Positions 27,846-36,234 of a DNA stretch of 47,284 nucleotides are shown here, one piece after another. The translations under genes were made by a program, and so were the position numbers. Where the stretch lies: contig JAQXAY010000225.1 of assembly GCA_029252685.1 (NCBI GenBank), positions 1-47,284 of the forward strand. Direction: 5' to 3'. The number at the start of each line of letters is the position of its first letter. The stretch's first letter is position 1. This DNA comes from Saprospiraceae bacterium (GTDB taxonomy: Bacteria > Bacteroidota > Bacteroidia > Chitinophagales > Saprospiraceae). The notes beneath the pieces are model-generated. The model was not told the origin of the DNA. It saw only the letters and a list, made by a program, of their open reading frames with translations, and did no database searches.

Positions 27846-27879
27846 AAAAGGGCCTGGAAAAATCCAGGCCCCTTTTTTT
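27844..27879. terminator. Bidirectional terminator between DUF5916 gene and aspS
   Basis: GGGCCTGG (27850-27857) pairs with CCAGGCCC (27864-27871) around AAAAAT, with an A-run before and a T-run after. It separates two convergent genes and slightly overlaps the aspS stop codon. Confidence 0.92.
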
Positions 27880-29650
27880 ATTTATCCTTTGGAAGATTAA
27901 GTTCTAGATTTAATTCATCCAATTGTGTGTTATCAATTTTTGATGGCGCATCGATCATCATATCTCTACCTTGATTGTTCTTAGGGAAAGCAATGAAATC
28001 TCTGATTGAGCTCTGTCCTTTCATTACTGCACAAATACGATCAAAGCCAAAAGCAAGGCCACCGTGTGGAGGTGCACCATAATCAAATGCTCCCAGTAGG
28101 AATCCGAATTGCTCTTCCGCTTCCTCTTGTGTGAATCCAAGTAATTTGAAGTTCTTCTCCTGCAAAGCTCTATCGTGTATACGAATAGAACCTCCGCCGA
28201 TTTCAGAACCGTTAATAACGAGATCATAAGCATCTGCTTTCAATGCTTTCATAGTTTCGAAATCACCATTCAACATGCGAGCTTCGTCTTCTTTCTTTGG
28301 TGCTGTAAACGGGTGGTGCATTGCGTGAAAACGTTCAGCATCTTCGTCCCATTCCAAAAGAGGGAAGTCTAGCACCCACAAAGGTTTGAAGTCACCAGGC
28401 TTGATTAGATCAAGTCTTTGGCCCATTTCTAGACGAAGTTCATTCAATTGCTTTCGCACCTTGTCTGTTTCTCCAGAGAGGATAAGCATCATATCGCCTG
28501 GCTCTGCACCAAATTTATCTGCCCATGCTTTGAAATCACTGTCATCGTAGAACTTGCCTATTGAAGATTTGAAGCTTCCGTCAGCATTATATTTAACATA
28601 AACAAGACCTTTTGCACCAACCTGAGGACGTTGCATCCACTCGGTAAGTTTCTTGATATCTTTGTTTGAGAAGCTATCTGCACATGCTTTTGCATTGATA
28701 CCTACTATCAATTCTGCATCATTGAAAACAGGGAAGTCTTTGCCCTTTGCTAGGTCATTCAACTCTACGAACTGCATATCAAAACGAAGATCTGGTTTGT
28801 CCGAACCATATAATCTCAATGCATCATCGTAAGACATTCTTGGGAAGTCCGGCAATGTCTCATTGATACATGTTTTGAACAAGTGCTTGGTCAATCCTTC
28901 AAAGTTATTGAGGATGTCTTCTCTAGTTACAAAAGACATTTCGCAATCAATCTGCGTGAATTCCGGTTGACGATCTGCTCTTAGATCTTCATCTCGAAAA
29001 CACTTTACGATCTGGAAATATTTATCAAAACCAGAAACCATCAAAACCTGCTTGAAGGTCTGAGGTGACTGCGGTAAAGCATAGAATTCTCCTGGATTCA
29101 TCCTTGATGGTACTACAAAGTCACGTGCACCTTCAGGAGTTGATTTGATCAGAAAAGGTGTTTCTATCTCAACAAATGATTTTCCGGATAGATATTTTCT
29201 CGTTTCAATACCAACTTGTGAACGGAAGATTATCTTTTCCTGCGTGCTATTTCTTCTAAGATCTAGGTAGCGATATTTCATTCTTAGCTCCTCCCCACCA
29301 TCGGTATCCTCTTCTATAGTAAATGGAGGTGTCTTAGATGCATTTAGGATCTCTAAGCTTTTTACCTCTAACTCTATATCTCCAGTTGCTCTGTTAGGAT
29401 TCTTGTTGGAACGCTCTCTAACTAAGCCCTCAATCTTCACCACGAACTCTCTACCTAGTTTTCTAGCCTCTTCACATAAAGCGACATTGTCATCCATGTT
29501 GAATACCACTTGAGTAATACCGTATCTGTCTCTTAGATCTATAAAGGTCAGTCCGCCAAAATCTCTGTTCGACTGTACCCAACCACTCAGGACAGCTGTT
29601 TGCCCCACATGATCCATTCTTAATTCTCCGCAATTATGTGATCGATACAT
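27878..29650 (-). CDS. aspS: Aspartyl-tRNA synthetase
   Basis: The 590-residue protein is a bacterial-type class II synthetase. It has the N-terminal OB-fold anticodon-binding domain ([23 protein letters not shown]), motif 2 with [19 protein letters not shown], the inserted GAD domain in the middle (about 290-420), and motif 3 with [15 protein letters not shown] followed by RDFIAFPK. It charges tRNA-Asp (and perhaps tRNA-Asn if no AsnRS exists). The length is typical of the bacterial form. The start ATG 29650 gives [16 protein letters not shown], the usual N-terminus. It is transcribed alone; 203 bp separate it from the divergent GGGP synthase gene, with no clear promoter element that I can identify. 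Confidence 0.97.
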   Translation of the reverse strand: MYRSHNCGELRMDHVGQTAVLSGWVQSNRDFGGLTFIDLRDRYGITQVVFNMDDNVALCEEARKLGREFVVKIEGLVRERSNKNPNRATGDIELEVKSLEILNASKTPPFTIEEDTDGGEELRMKYRYLDLRRNSTQEKIIFRSQVGIETRKYLSGKSFVEIETPFLIKSTPEGARDFVVPSRMNPGEFYALPQSPQTFKQVLMVSGFDKYFQIVKCFRDEDLRADRQPEFTQIDCEMSFVTREDILNNFEGLTKHLFKTCINETLPDFPRMSYDDALRLYGSDKPDLRFDMQFVELNDLAKGKDFPVFNDAELIVGINAKACADSFSNKDIKKLTEWMQRPQVGAKGLVYVKYNADGSFKSSIGKFYDDSDFKAWADKFGAEPGDMMLILSGETDKVRKQLNELRLEMGQRLDLIKPGDFKPLWVLDFPLLEWDEDAERFHAMHHPFTAPKKEDEARMLNGDFETMKALKADAYDLVINGSEIGGGSIRIHDRALQEKNFKLLGFTQEEAEEQFGFLLGAFDYGAPPHGGLAFGFDRICAVMKGQSSIRDFIAFPKNNQGRDMMIDAPSKIDNTQLDELNLELNLPKDK

Positions 29651-29853
29651 TGCTTTATGGTTTTTTAATATGAATTAACTCTAATATTTTGTTTATGCAG
29701 CCCAAAAATCGCAGTTTTAGTTAAGAAAGCATAATTTAAGAAAGGCAAATAAAGTCATTTGGCATTAAAATTTGAATATATTAATGCATTACCGTTTACA
29801 ATATTTAATTTTACAATTGATTCGGCTAAAACATTGAAGAAAAAAACCAATTT

Positions 29854-30618
29854 ATGAATAAATCCAGCTTCCTAAGCACATTATGCGAAGCCAAGGCTAA
29901 AGGTGAGAAGAAAATCGCTTTATTGATTGATCCAGATAAAGCTGGGCCATCAATATTGGAAAATACCCGCTCTCTTTTGTGTTCGGATTTGGTTGATTAT
30001 TTATTCGTCGGTGGTTCTTTAATATCGGAGGGTGATCTGGATAATACAGTCCGATCTTTAAAATCATTCTCTGAGCTTCCTGTTGTCATATTCCCAGGAG
30101 CTTCTTTTCATGTAAGTAGTCATGCGGATTCCATTTTATTTTTATCCTTGGTATCTGGAAGAAATCCAGAGTTTTTGATTGGACAGCAACTACTTGCAGC
30201 ACCTAAGGTTAAGGCAAGTGGTCTTGATGTTTGTCCTACTGGCTATATGTTGATAGATGGGGGTAAACCAACCTCAGTTAGTTACATAAGTAATACGCTA
30301 CCAATACCAAGAGATAAGCCTGACATAGCTGCTGTTACAGCTATGACTGCAGAGATGATGGGTATGAAGCTGGTATTTATGGATGCAGGCAGCGGTGCCT
30401 TGAATGCAATAGATCCTGCGATGGTACAGGCAGTGCGTTCTAAGGTAGATTGTCCTATCATAGTGGGTGGTGGATTGCGGAAAATTGAGGAGATAAAGAC
30501 TATCTTTGAAGCTGGAGCTGATCTTGTAGTTGTGGGAAGTCTTTTTGAGCGTGATCCGAGCGGTTCCTTAGAAGTCTTTTCGGCGATAAAACAAAGAGCT
30601 GATATAGAGATTTATTAA
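29854..30618 (+). CDS. Geranylgeranylglyceryl phosphate synthase family protein (PcrB/GGGPS group II)
   Basis: The 254-residue TIM-barrel protein joins a polyprenyl diphosphate to sn-glycerol-1-phosphate in this family, the first step in archaeal-type ether lipids. Motifs visible: ALLIDPDKA near residue 24, LFVGGSLI, VVIFPGA, TGYMLIDGGKPTSVSYIS, MDAGSGA, and PIIVGGGLRK with VVVGSLFE at the phosphate end. These fit the bacterial group II branch. Chain length (C20 or C35) cannot be read from sequence by eye. It is followed after only 13 bp by rsgA, so the two are probably one transcript. The presence of G1P-forming enzyme elsewhere in the genome is unknown. Confidence 0.9.
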   Translation: MNKSSFLSTLCEAKAKGEKKIALLIDPDKAGPSILENTRSLLCSDLVDYLFVGGSLISEGDLDNTVRSLKSFSELPVVIFPGASFHVSSHADSILFLSLVSGRNPEFLIGQQLLAAPKVKASGLDVCPTGYMLIDGGKPTSVSYISNTLPIPRDKPDIAAVTAMTAEMMGMKLVFMDAGSGALNAIDPAMVQAVRSKVDCPIIVGGGLRKIEEIKTIFEAGADLVVVGSLFERDPSGSLEVFSAIKQRADIEIY

Positions 30619-30631
30619 TTAATAATTGATT

Positions 30632-31582
30632 GTGGAAGAAGGTATAGTAGTAAAGTCGACGGGAAGTTTGTACACAGTTGAGTCCACGAATGGCACTATA
30701 TTCGCCTGCAGAATTATAGGGAAATTTAGGCTGGGAACTCACAAGCTAACGAATCCGGTGGCAGTAGGGGATGTTGTGGAGTTTGAACATGATCACGAAG
30801 AGGGGACAGGTATTATCAAAAAGATACGGCCTCGCAACAATTATGTCGTTCGACAAAGTCCTAGAAAAAAACACTTTCTTCATCTACTTGCTAGTAATAT
30901 TGATCAGGCTATGCTGATCACAACAATTGCACATCCAAGCCTAAAGCCAGCCTTTATAGACCGTTTTTTGTTGATGACGGAGCCTTTTGATATTCCTACT
31001 TGCATTGTTTTAAACAAAGTAGATATTTATGAAGAGGAGGATCTAGAGATCATGGAGGGGTTGAAGATGATTTATGAAGAAATTGGCTACAAGGTGATTA
31101 TAGCTTCTGCTGTATCAGGCTATGGCCAAGACGAACTCAAGGCAGCACTTAAGGGTAAAAAAACATTACTTGCGGGGCAGTCTGGTGTTGGTAAATCTTC
31201 TTTGATAAATATGATTGATCCTGAACTAGAATTAAGAACAGGTGAAATTTCAGATTATACCGGAAAAGGTCAACATACTACTACCTTTGCCGAGATGTTT
31301 GAGCTGGAGTTTGGAGGCAAGATCATTGATACACCAGGTATAAAAACATTGAGTTTTAATTATTTGGAGCCTTTAGACGTATCTCATAATTTTAAAGAGA
31401 TGTTCAAAGCATCCAAAGGATGTAAATTTGGTGGAGATTGTAAACATCGAGATGAGCCTAATTGCGCAGTAAAAGATGGTATAGAAACCGGTCTAATCAA
31501 TGAGTTGAGATATTTAAATTACCTGTCAATCCTAGAGGAGGTTGAAGACCAAAACTATTGGGAAAGACATTCAAAAGTATAG
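30632..31582 (+). CDS. rsgA: Ribosome small-subunit-dependent GTPase A
   Basis: RsgA is a late-acting 30S assembly factor with GTPase activity. The 316-residue product has an N-terminal OB-fold (EEGIVVKSTGSLYTV), a circularly permuted G domain whose G4 motif LNKVD comes before the Walker A GQSGVGKS (near 180), then DTPGIK, and a C-terminal zinc-binding segment CKFGGDCKHRDEPNC. No ATG is available near the start. GTG at 30632 fits the family N-terminus best; TTG at 30626 is the alternative, two codons longer. It is 13 bp after the GGGPS gene and 6 bp before the small membrane ORF. Confidence 0.96.
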   Translation: MEEGIVVKSTGSLYTVESTNGTIFACRIIGKFRLGTHKLTNPVAVGDVVEFEHDHEEGTGIIKKIRPRNNYVVRQSPRKKHFLHLLASNIDQAMLITTIAHPSLKPAFIDRFLLMTEPFDIPTCIVLNKVDIYEEEDLEIMEGLKMIYEEIGYKVIIASAVSGYGQDELKAALKGKKTLLAGQSGVGKSSLINMIDPELELRTGEISDYTGKGQHTTTFAEMFELEFGGKIIDTPGIKTLSFNYLEPLDVSHNFKEMFKASKGCKFGGDCKHRDEPNCAVKDGIETGLINELRYLNYLSILEEVEDQNYWERHSKV

Positions 31583-31588
31583 ATTATT

Positions 31589-31753
31589 ATGGCTTATTCT
31601 GGCAGAAAAAGATATACTCCAAGAAGGGAGCGATTAAAAAACAGCATGAGGCGATACAGAATTATGTTTCTATTCGTCTTCATCTTTTTAGCGCTGATAG
31701 TTGCTTTTAACTGGAGGTCAATCTATGACTATTTGCTTTCTTTTACCTATTAG
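31589..31753 (+). CDS. 54-residue single-pass membrane protein (small ORF)
   Basis: ATG 31589 opens a 54-codon frame with a basic N-terminus (MAYSGRKRYTPRRERLKNSM), one strong hydrophobic helix at about residues 25-41 and a short polar/aromatic tail. It starts 6 bp after the rsgA stop and its TAG interlocks with the TAA of the convergent GCS2-CBS gene, exactly as at two other gene junctions in this window. That placement and the sensible topology argue for a real gene. The basic part should be cytoplasmic, with the C-terminus outside. I do not recognise a family. Confidence 0.6.
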   Translation: MAYSGRKRYTPRRERLKNSMRRYRIMFLFVFIFLALIVAFNWRSIYDYLLSFTY

Positions 31754-33669
31754 GATTCTAAATCAGCAATTAGTCGCTTTGTGATCCATTGGAACTCTTT
31801 TTTACTCAATACTCCTATTAGCTCTTTATCATTAACAACAGGGAGGAAATTAACTCCTTTTTCTTGCATGAGTTGATTGGCATCTTTGAGGGTTGCTGTG
31901 GAATTGATGTAAGCTGGATTCTTCTCCATAATGTCCTCAACACATACCGTATCATCATACATGTCTTTGTTGCTTAAAAAATGAAGGATTTGAGTTTTTG
32001 TAACTACTCCAACTAGATGCCCAGATTTATTTTCAACCGGAATATATTCTAAGTCTTTCCATTTCATGATCTGAACCACCATCTCGATAATATCCTCTTG
32101 GTAAACCGTCAGGAAATCAGTGTTCATGAACTCTGAAATTACAAGATTTGAAGGCTTGTAGTCTATCTTTTCGGATAGAGTTAGCTCAGGCCATTCATGG
32201 ATAGGCATCCCACTGTTTTGGTTTTTCAGTATATGCGAAGTTAAGATAACCCCTGCCTCTTCCCTAGAATAGCCTTTTTTAAGGTTGGTAAAGCTTCTTA
32301 GAATCCATCGAGCACCAGTCATATGTTTTTGGGTGCGCTGTTCGATAATACCTAGATACTTCTCTATGTCTTCTTTGTTGATACCCTGCTTCTCAAGGCC
32401 TTTTTTGGCGATTGGAAGTAGTTCTTCAAGGATCAGTTGAGGGGCAGAAATCTTTCGATCCTCTGTCCAATTGAATTTTGTATCAATCCCAAATTTAGCA
32501 GCTTTCTTGAAGTTGTCGTTTACATCCGCAAAGGATAAATGATCTCTGATGTCTTCTACCTGTTCGCTCATACCGACCATCAGTCCAAGCCAGAAAGCAG
32601 CATTCGCAATTTCATCCTGTGGTGTTGGTCCAGCAGGTAGTATGCGACATTCAATCCGTAGGTGTGGCATACCATTTCCACTTATTCCGTAACAAGCCCT
32701 ATTCCATCTGTATACTGTCGAATTATGAACTTGTAAAGCTTTTAGCTTTGGAATCTCACCATTTTTATAAGTCTCCAAGGAGTCTTGTTCCTCCACAGCA
32801 GTCATCAATACCCTAAACCTAGAAATATCTTCCTGATACAATTCAAGTAAAGATTCTTGAAGCCAATCCTTTCCAAATTGTACACGTGGGGATTTTTCTC
32901 TCAAGTGATTTTTGGTAATACGGGTATCCAAAGCTTGTTGGAAAAGTGCAATCCTAGATTCATGCCAGAGTCTTCTTCCAAAGACTAATGGTGAATTGGT
33001 TGATATGGCTAATACTGGCCCTGATATTGCCTGGGCAATATTATACATTTTGACAAATTCGTATTGATTGACTTGAAGATGAACCTGAAAAGAGGTGTTT
33101 GCCGCTTCAATCATCGGTGAATTATGTCGGATATGTAACTCGTCAATACCTTCTAACTTAAGTTCAAAAGTGTTTCCCTCTAATTGATCTATAATAGAAT
33201 CCATCAAAGCTCGGTAACGCTTTTTAGGAGTTAGACTTTCTAATTCCAGATTAAACTTTTGGATAGTGGGTAGGATACCTGTTAGTGCTACCTTGGCATC
33301 AAATTGCTCTAAAGTCTTATCAATTTTTCCTAAGTATTCACGGATTTCATTTTCCATGTCGTTTAAACATGAATTTTCAAAAACACGTGGGTTAAGGTTG
33401 GTTTCTAAGTTGAACTTTGCTAGTTCTGTTTCAAGCCAAGAACAGTTTTCTCCCATTGCCTCAATGACCTCCATACAGATTGGGGCAGGTTTGTGGTTCT
33501 TTGTATTCACAAGGCACATTTCCTGTTCTGCTCCAATTCTTCTAATATTATTTTCAAAGACTTCATCCTTGAGCATAAGCTCTAAGGCTTGAATATCTTT
33601 AAGTAAATTTCTTACGAAGGACTGTAATTGAGCTTTATTATTAGCTAGAGACACATTTTGTTCGCCCAT
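31750..33669 (-). CDS. Glutamate-cysteine ligase (GCS2)-like protein fused to CBS pair
   Basis: The 639-residue protein has a GCS2-type ATP-dependent carboxylate-amine ligase domain in the first 480 or so residues (RRIGAEQEMCLV, ANTSFQVHLQV, MPHLRIECRIL) and two CBS domains in the last 125 (LEYIPVENKSGHLVGVVTK and VNFLPVVNDKELIGVLSK). GCS2 enzymes make gamma-glutamylcysteine or related amides; the CBS pair, which usually binds adenine nucleotides, may regulate the ligase. Whether cysteine is the true amine acceptor is open. The gene reads toward rsgA, with a 4-bp stop overlap with the small ORF. It is divergent from the lipoprotein gene across 102 bp. Confidence 0.82.
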   Translation of the reverse strand: MGEQNVSLANNKAQLQSFVRNLLKDIQALELMLKDEVFENNIRRIGAEQEMCLVNTKNHKPAPICMEVIEAMGENCSWLETELAKFNLETNLNPRVFENSCLNDMENEIREYLGKIDKTLEQFDAKVALTGILPTIQKFNLELESLTPKKRYRALMDSIIDQLEGNTFELKLEGIDELHIRHNSPMIEAANTSFQVHLQVNQYEFVKMYNIAQAISGPVLAISTNSPLVFGRRLWHESRIALFQQALDTRITKNHLREKSPRVQFGKDWLQESLLELYQEDISRFRVLMTAVEEQDSLETYKNGEIPKLKALQVHNSTVYRWNRACYGISGNGMPHLRIECRILPAGPTPQDEIANAAFWLGLMVGMSEQVEDIRDHLSFADVNDNFKKAAKFGIDTKFNWTEDRKISAPQLILEELLPIAKKGLEKQGINKEDIEKYLGIIEQRTQKHMTGARWILRSFTNLKKGYSREEAGVILTSHILKNQNSGMPIHEWPELTLSEKIDYKPSNLVISEFMNTDFLTVYQEDIIEMVVQIMKWKDLEYIPVENKSGHLVGVVTKTQILHFLSNKDMYDDTVCVEDIMEKNPAYINSTATLKDANQLMQEKGVNFLPVVNDKELIGVLSKKEFQWITKRLIADLES

Positions 33670-33740
33670 CTTTGGTAAACTTTAGGTTGGAAAGGGGGAT
33701 TTTTCATAAGTAATATAATTAAATACAATCTATTGAGTAT

Positions 33741-33748
33741 TATTTTTG
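33741..33748 (+). promoter_or_regulatory. Candidate -7 box for lipoprotein gene
   Basis: TATTTTTG matches TAnnTTTG 23 bp before the ATG at 33772, giving a very short leader. A TTG occurs nearby (33733-33735) but is too close to serve as the -33 element. The 102-bp divergent region should also carry the promoter of the GCS2-CBS gene, which I cannot identify. Confidence 0.35.
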
Positions 33749-33771
33749 CATAAAATATCGTTGTTTTGGGT

Positions 33772-34284
33772 ATGAGAAGATTATTTACAGCTCTGTTTAT
33801 TGTCTTTTGTTTCGCAGCTTGTAAAACAGATGATACATTCATATTTGAAATACCGTATGGTCCTTTGGAGTTTTCAGTGCCTCCAGGTGTATCGGTTTTG
33901 AACTATCATCAGTTTACAATCCCTATGGATGCTCAGACCATTCTTGATTTTGTTAGTCAAGGTCAGTCTTATAGTGAGATAGTCCCAAATGTTGCTGTTA
34001 TACAATCATTAGCCTTGCAGCAAGATCTTTCATTTGCAAGAGATATTTCTGTAACAATTTGCTTGGATGGAGAGACGGACCCAAATTGTGGAATGGAGAT
34101 TTTTTGGAAAAATCCTACAGATTTTGATGAGACTACGCCTTCCAATCTTTGGGCGAATGAAAACGACATCTCAGAATTATTGGAATCCGGAGATGTCGTT
34201 ATAAAGGTCAAGTTTAGTCAATTAAGATCTACAACGCTCCAAGAGCTTAATCTGATCCTTAATCTACAATTTATAGCTCGCTAA
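33772..34284 (+). CDS. Hypothetical lipoprotein
   Basis: The 170-residue product starts at ATG 33772 (a TTG two codons earlier is in frame but unneeded). It has a lipoprotein signal with lipobox FAAC and lipidated Cys17. The mature part contains FEIPYGPLEFSVPPGVSVLNYH and two Cys in TICLDGETDPNCGMEIF, and is mostly beta by pattern. I do not recognise a family. It resembles the 133-residue lipoprotein at the start of the window only in its general style (short, Cys pair, acidic loop), not clearly in sequence. Its stop TAA interlocks with the TAG of the convergent SPOR-like gene. Confidence 0.68.
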   Translation: MRRLFTALFIVFCFAACKTDDTFIFEIPYGPLEFSVPPGVSVLNYHQFTIPMDAQTILDFVSQGQSYSEIVPNVAVIQSLALQQDLSFARDISVTICLDGETDPNCGMEIFWKNPTDFDETTPSNLWANENDISELLESGDVVIKVKFSQLRSTTLQELNLILNLQFIAR

Positions 34285-35951
34285 TTGAATGAACCGAAGT
34301 ATGGTCCGACCATGCTGTTCATCGCAGAGAGCGCCATGTTTTTACTTGTCTTTGCATTGTGTCCTCTATCCATAAACATATCTTCAAGCAGTACTAAATT
34401 CTGGAAGTACAACAATCTTATACTGTAAGATAATCGCTCGAGGTAAGGGTCTTTTTGACCCCATTTATAAAGGTTAGTGATGACATTATTACTCCATGCT
34501 GCATTTGCAGTTGCGTCATTTTCTGAAATGATTTTAGCATTATAAATGAGCTCTATCTGTTCATTCCACCCATTTGCTGATTCAAAAGCATTGGTTGTTC
34601 CTAGGCTAATTTGTTTAGCTAAATGCAGGAGCACATTCATCTCTTCCCAATTGTACATGCTTGCGCAATTATTCCATTGTATCTTAGAAAACGATACAGG
34701 ATCCTTGGCGGAGAATGAAGATATTTCTTTGATGTGGTAATCATACAACCAGCAAGGAGCTGGAATCTTTTCTTCTGCATTCATGTGGATGTAAAGAAGA
34801 TGCTGTATAATCTGCTCCAAGTTTTGGTAATCATAATTTGCATTTGGGTCAAATCGCATATTGGAATTTATTGATCCCTCTTTGAAAGCTAATTGAATGG
34901 CCATATTCATGGTTTTATTCAAGTTGCTTGAAGGACCACTTGCGATCATTTCTAGGTAGGCAATATAAGCACCAGCTAGGGGGTCTGACATTGTCCTAAG
35001 TTTTTCCTCGCATACCTTTGGTTCAAAAGGAATATTAAGTAGGCAGTCATTGATGTTTTCTATCTCAAGAGCTACAATGTTTTTATCTTTTTTGACAATC
35101 GTAGTCTTGGTAAACTGAATTATGGGATCATTTTCGTACGCACTTTTAAAGGCTGATTTTGTCCCTTTTCCATAATATCCATCTAGGGAAGAAGTATATA
35201 TGCCATCCTTCTTTAAAAGCTTTTGTAATTCAATAGAAGCTGTTCTTTTTTTATTTCCCCGGATTGATGGTCTTTCGATTTGCTTGAGCTGTGTGGAGAA
35301 GTGTAATTCCCAGAAGGTATATATTTCCTCATTTATAAGCAGGTCTAATCCCATCTCCTGATCCTTCGTGCTGTATCCTGTGAGTTGAGGCTGTGTAATT
35401 GCATCCTGATTGAAATAAAAATCACCTAAAGGATGTACTAGCTCTTTTGGAAACTTAGCAATAAAAGCACCAGAGTACTCCGCCTTAATCACTTGCAGCG
35501 CAGCAGCAGCTTGCTCCCTGCTATCGTAGGGCCCTTCAAGGATTCGGATGATCCCATCCACACCAGTCAGATTTCTTTGTTTGCCAATGTGAGAGAGGTC
35601 TAAACTGAGTTGTTTGAAGTAATCGAAGGAAGCGATCTGCACGTAATGAGTACTTTGATTGCTAAAGGCCATCTCTTCAACGCGGGCATTGATGAATCCT
35701 CCTTTTTTTGCATTCTTTGTTAATTCGAGTGCTTGCGTGTAATCCGTATAATCACCAATATTAATTTGTTCTAGACCTTGATTCAGCTTTTGACCATACA
35801 GAAGGCCATTGTTTGCGATTCCTGGAAAGTCAAAAACTTTGACTCCGCTGAAGTTGCCAAGGGATACTTTGTAAACGGTTACCTCCTGTGCACTTGCAAA
35901 TAAGGAAATGCAAATACAGCTTATTAAAATGAAAAGACCCTTTTTTGTCAT
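34281..35951 (-). CDS. Secreted protein with SPOR-like repeats and a peptidoglycan-binding-like motif
   Basis: ATG 35951 gives a 556-residue protein with a signal peptide (MTKKGLFILISCICISLFASA); the longer TTG frame adds no signal logic. Residues 20-170 hold two SPOR-like units: VYKVSLGNFSGVKVFDFPGI and HYVQIASFDYFKQL with GPYDSREQAAAALQVIKAEY. Near residues 235-270 the segment LQKLLKKDGIYTSSLDGYYGKGTK looks like a PG_binding_1 helix bundle. The C-terminal 280 residues are helical, without a domain that I recognise. A role at the cell wall is likely; calls of the repeats are by eye. Confidence 0.65.
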   Translation of the reverse strand: MTKKGLFILISCICISLFASAQEVTVYKVSLGNFSGVKVFDFPGIANNGLLYGQKLNQGLEQINIGDYTDYTQALELTKNAKKGGFINARVEEMAFSNQSTHYVQIASFDYFKQLSLDLSHIGKQRNLTGVDGIIRILEGPYDSREQAAAALQVIKAEYSGAFIAKFPKELVHPLGDFYFNQDAITQPQLTGYSTKDQEMGLDLLINEEIYTFWELHFSTQLKQIERPSIRGNKKRTASIELQKLLKKDGIYTSSLDGYYGKGTKSAFKSAYENDPIIQFTKTTIVKKDKNIVALEIENINDCLLNIPFEPKVCEEKLRTMSDPLAGAYIAYLEMIASGPSSNLNKTMNMAIQLAFKEGSINSNMRFDPNANYDYQNLEQIIQHLLYIHMNAEEKIPAPCWLYDYHIKEISSFSAKDPVSFSKIQWNNCASMYNWEEMNVLLHLAKQISLGTTNAFESANGWNEQIELIYNAKIISENDATANAAWSNNVITNLYKWGQKDPYLERLSYSIRLLYFQNLVLLEDMFMDRGHNAKTSKNMALSAMNSMVGPYFGSFN

Positions 35952-36129
35952 AAGATATAGTTTGGATTTCAAATTGTTCCTGATGTGGGTTTATGTATTG
36001 TAAACATTAAATATAAGTGAAATAACGTATTATGGTTCGTTTTTTTTTGCCCAAGTGATGCTCTTGTTCAAGTTTAGCAACAATTTTTTATAGATTTTCA
36101 TCCCATAGAGCGCAGACTTAGTTTTAGTG

Positions 36130-36159
36130 TTTGATTTATTAACATAGATATTATCTTTG
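36130..36159 (+). promoter_or_regulatory. Bacteroidota-type promoter for the RND operon
   Basis: TTTG at 36130-36133 and TATCTTTG at 36152-36159 match both elements of the Bacteroidota sigma-A consensus with an 18-bp spacer, the best promoter in the window. Transcription would start near 36166, giving a leader of about 70 nt before the adaptor gene at 36235. The 283-bp intergenic region holds no other gene that I can see. Confidence 0.65.
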
Positions 36160-36234
36160 AATAAATAGATTTGGCTTTGTTAAACCTTGCGATTCAAGAG
36201 CCATTAATAATATTAGGTATATTCAAGTACGATT

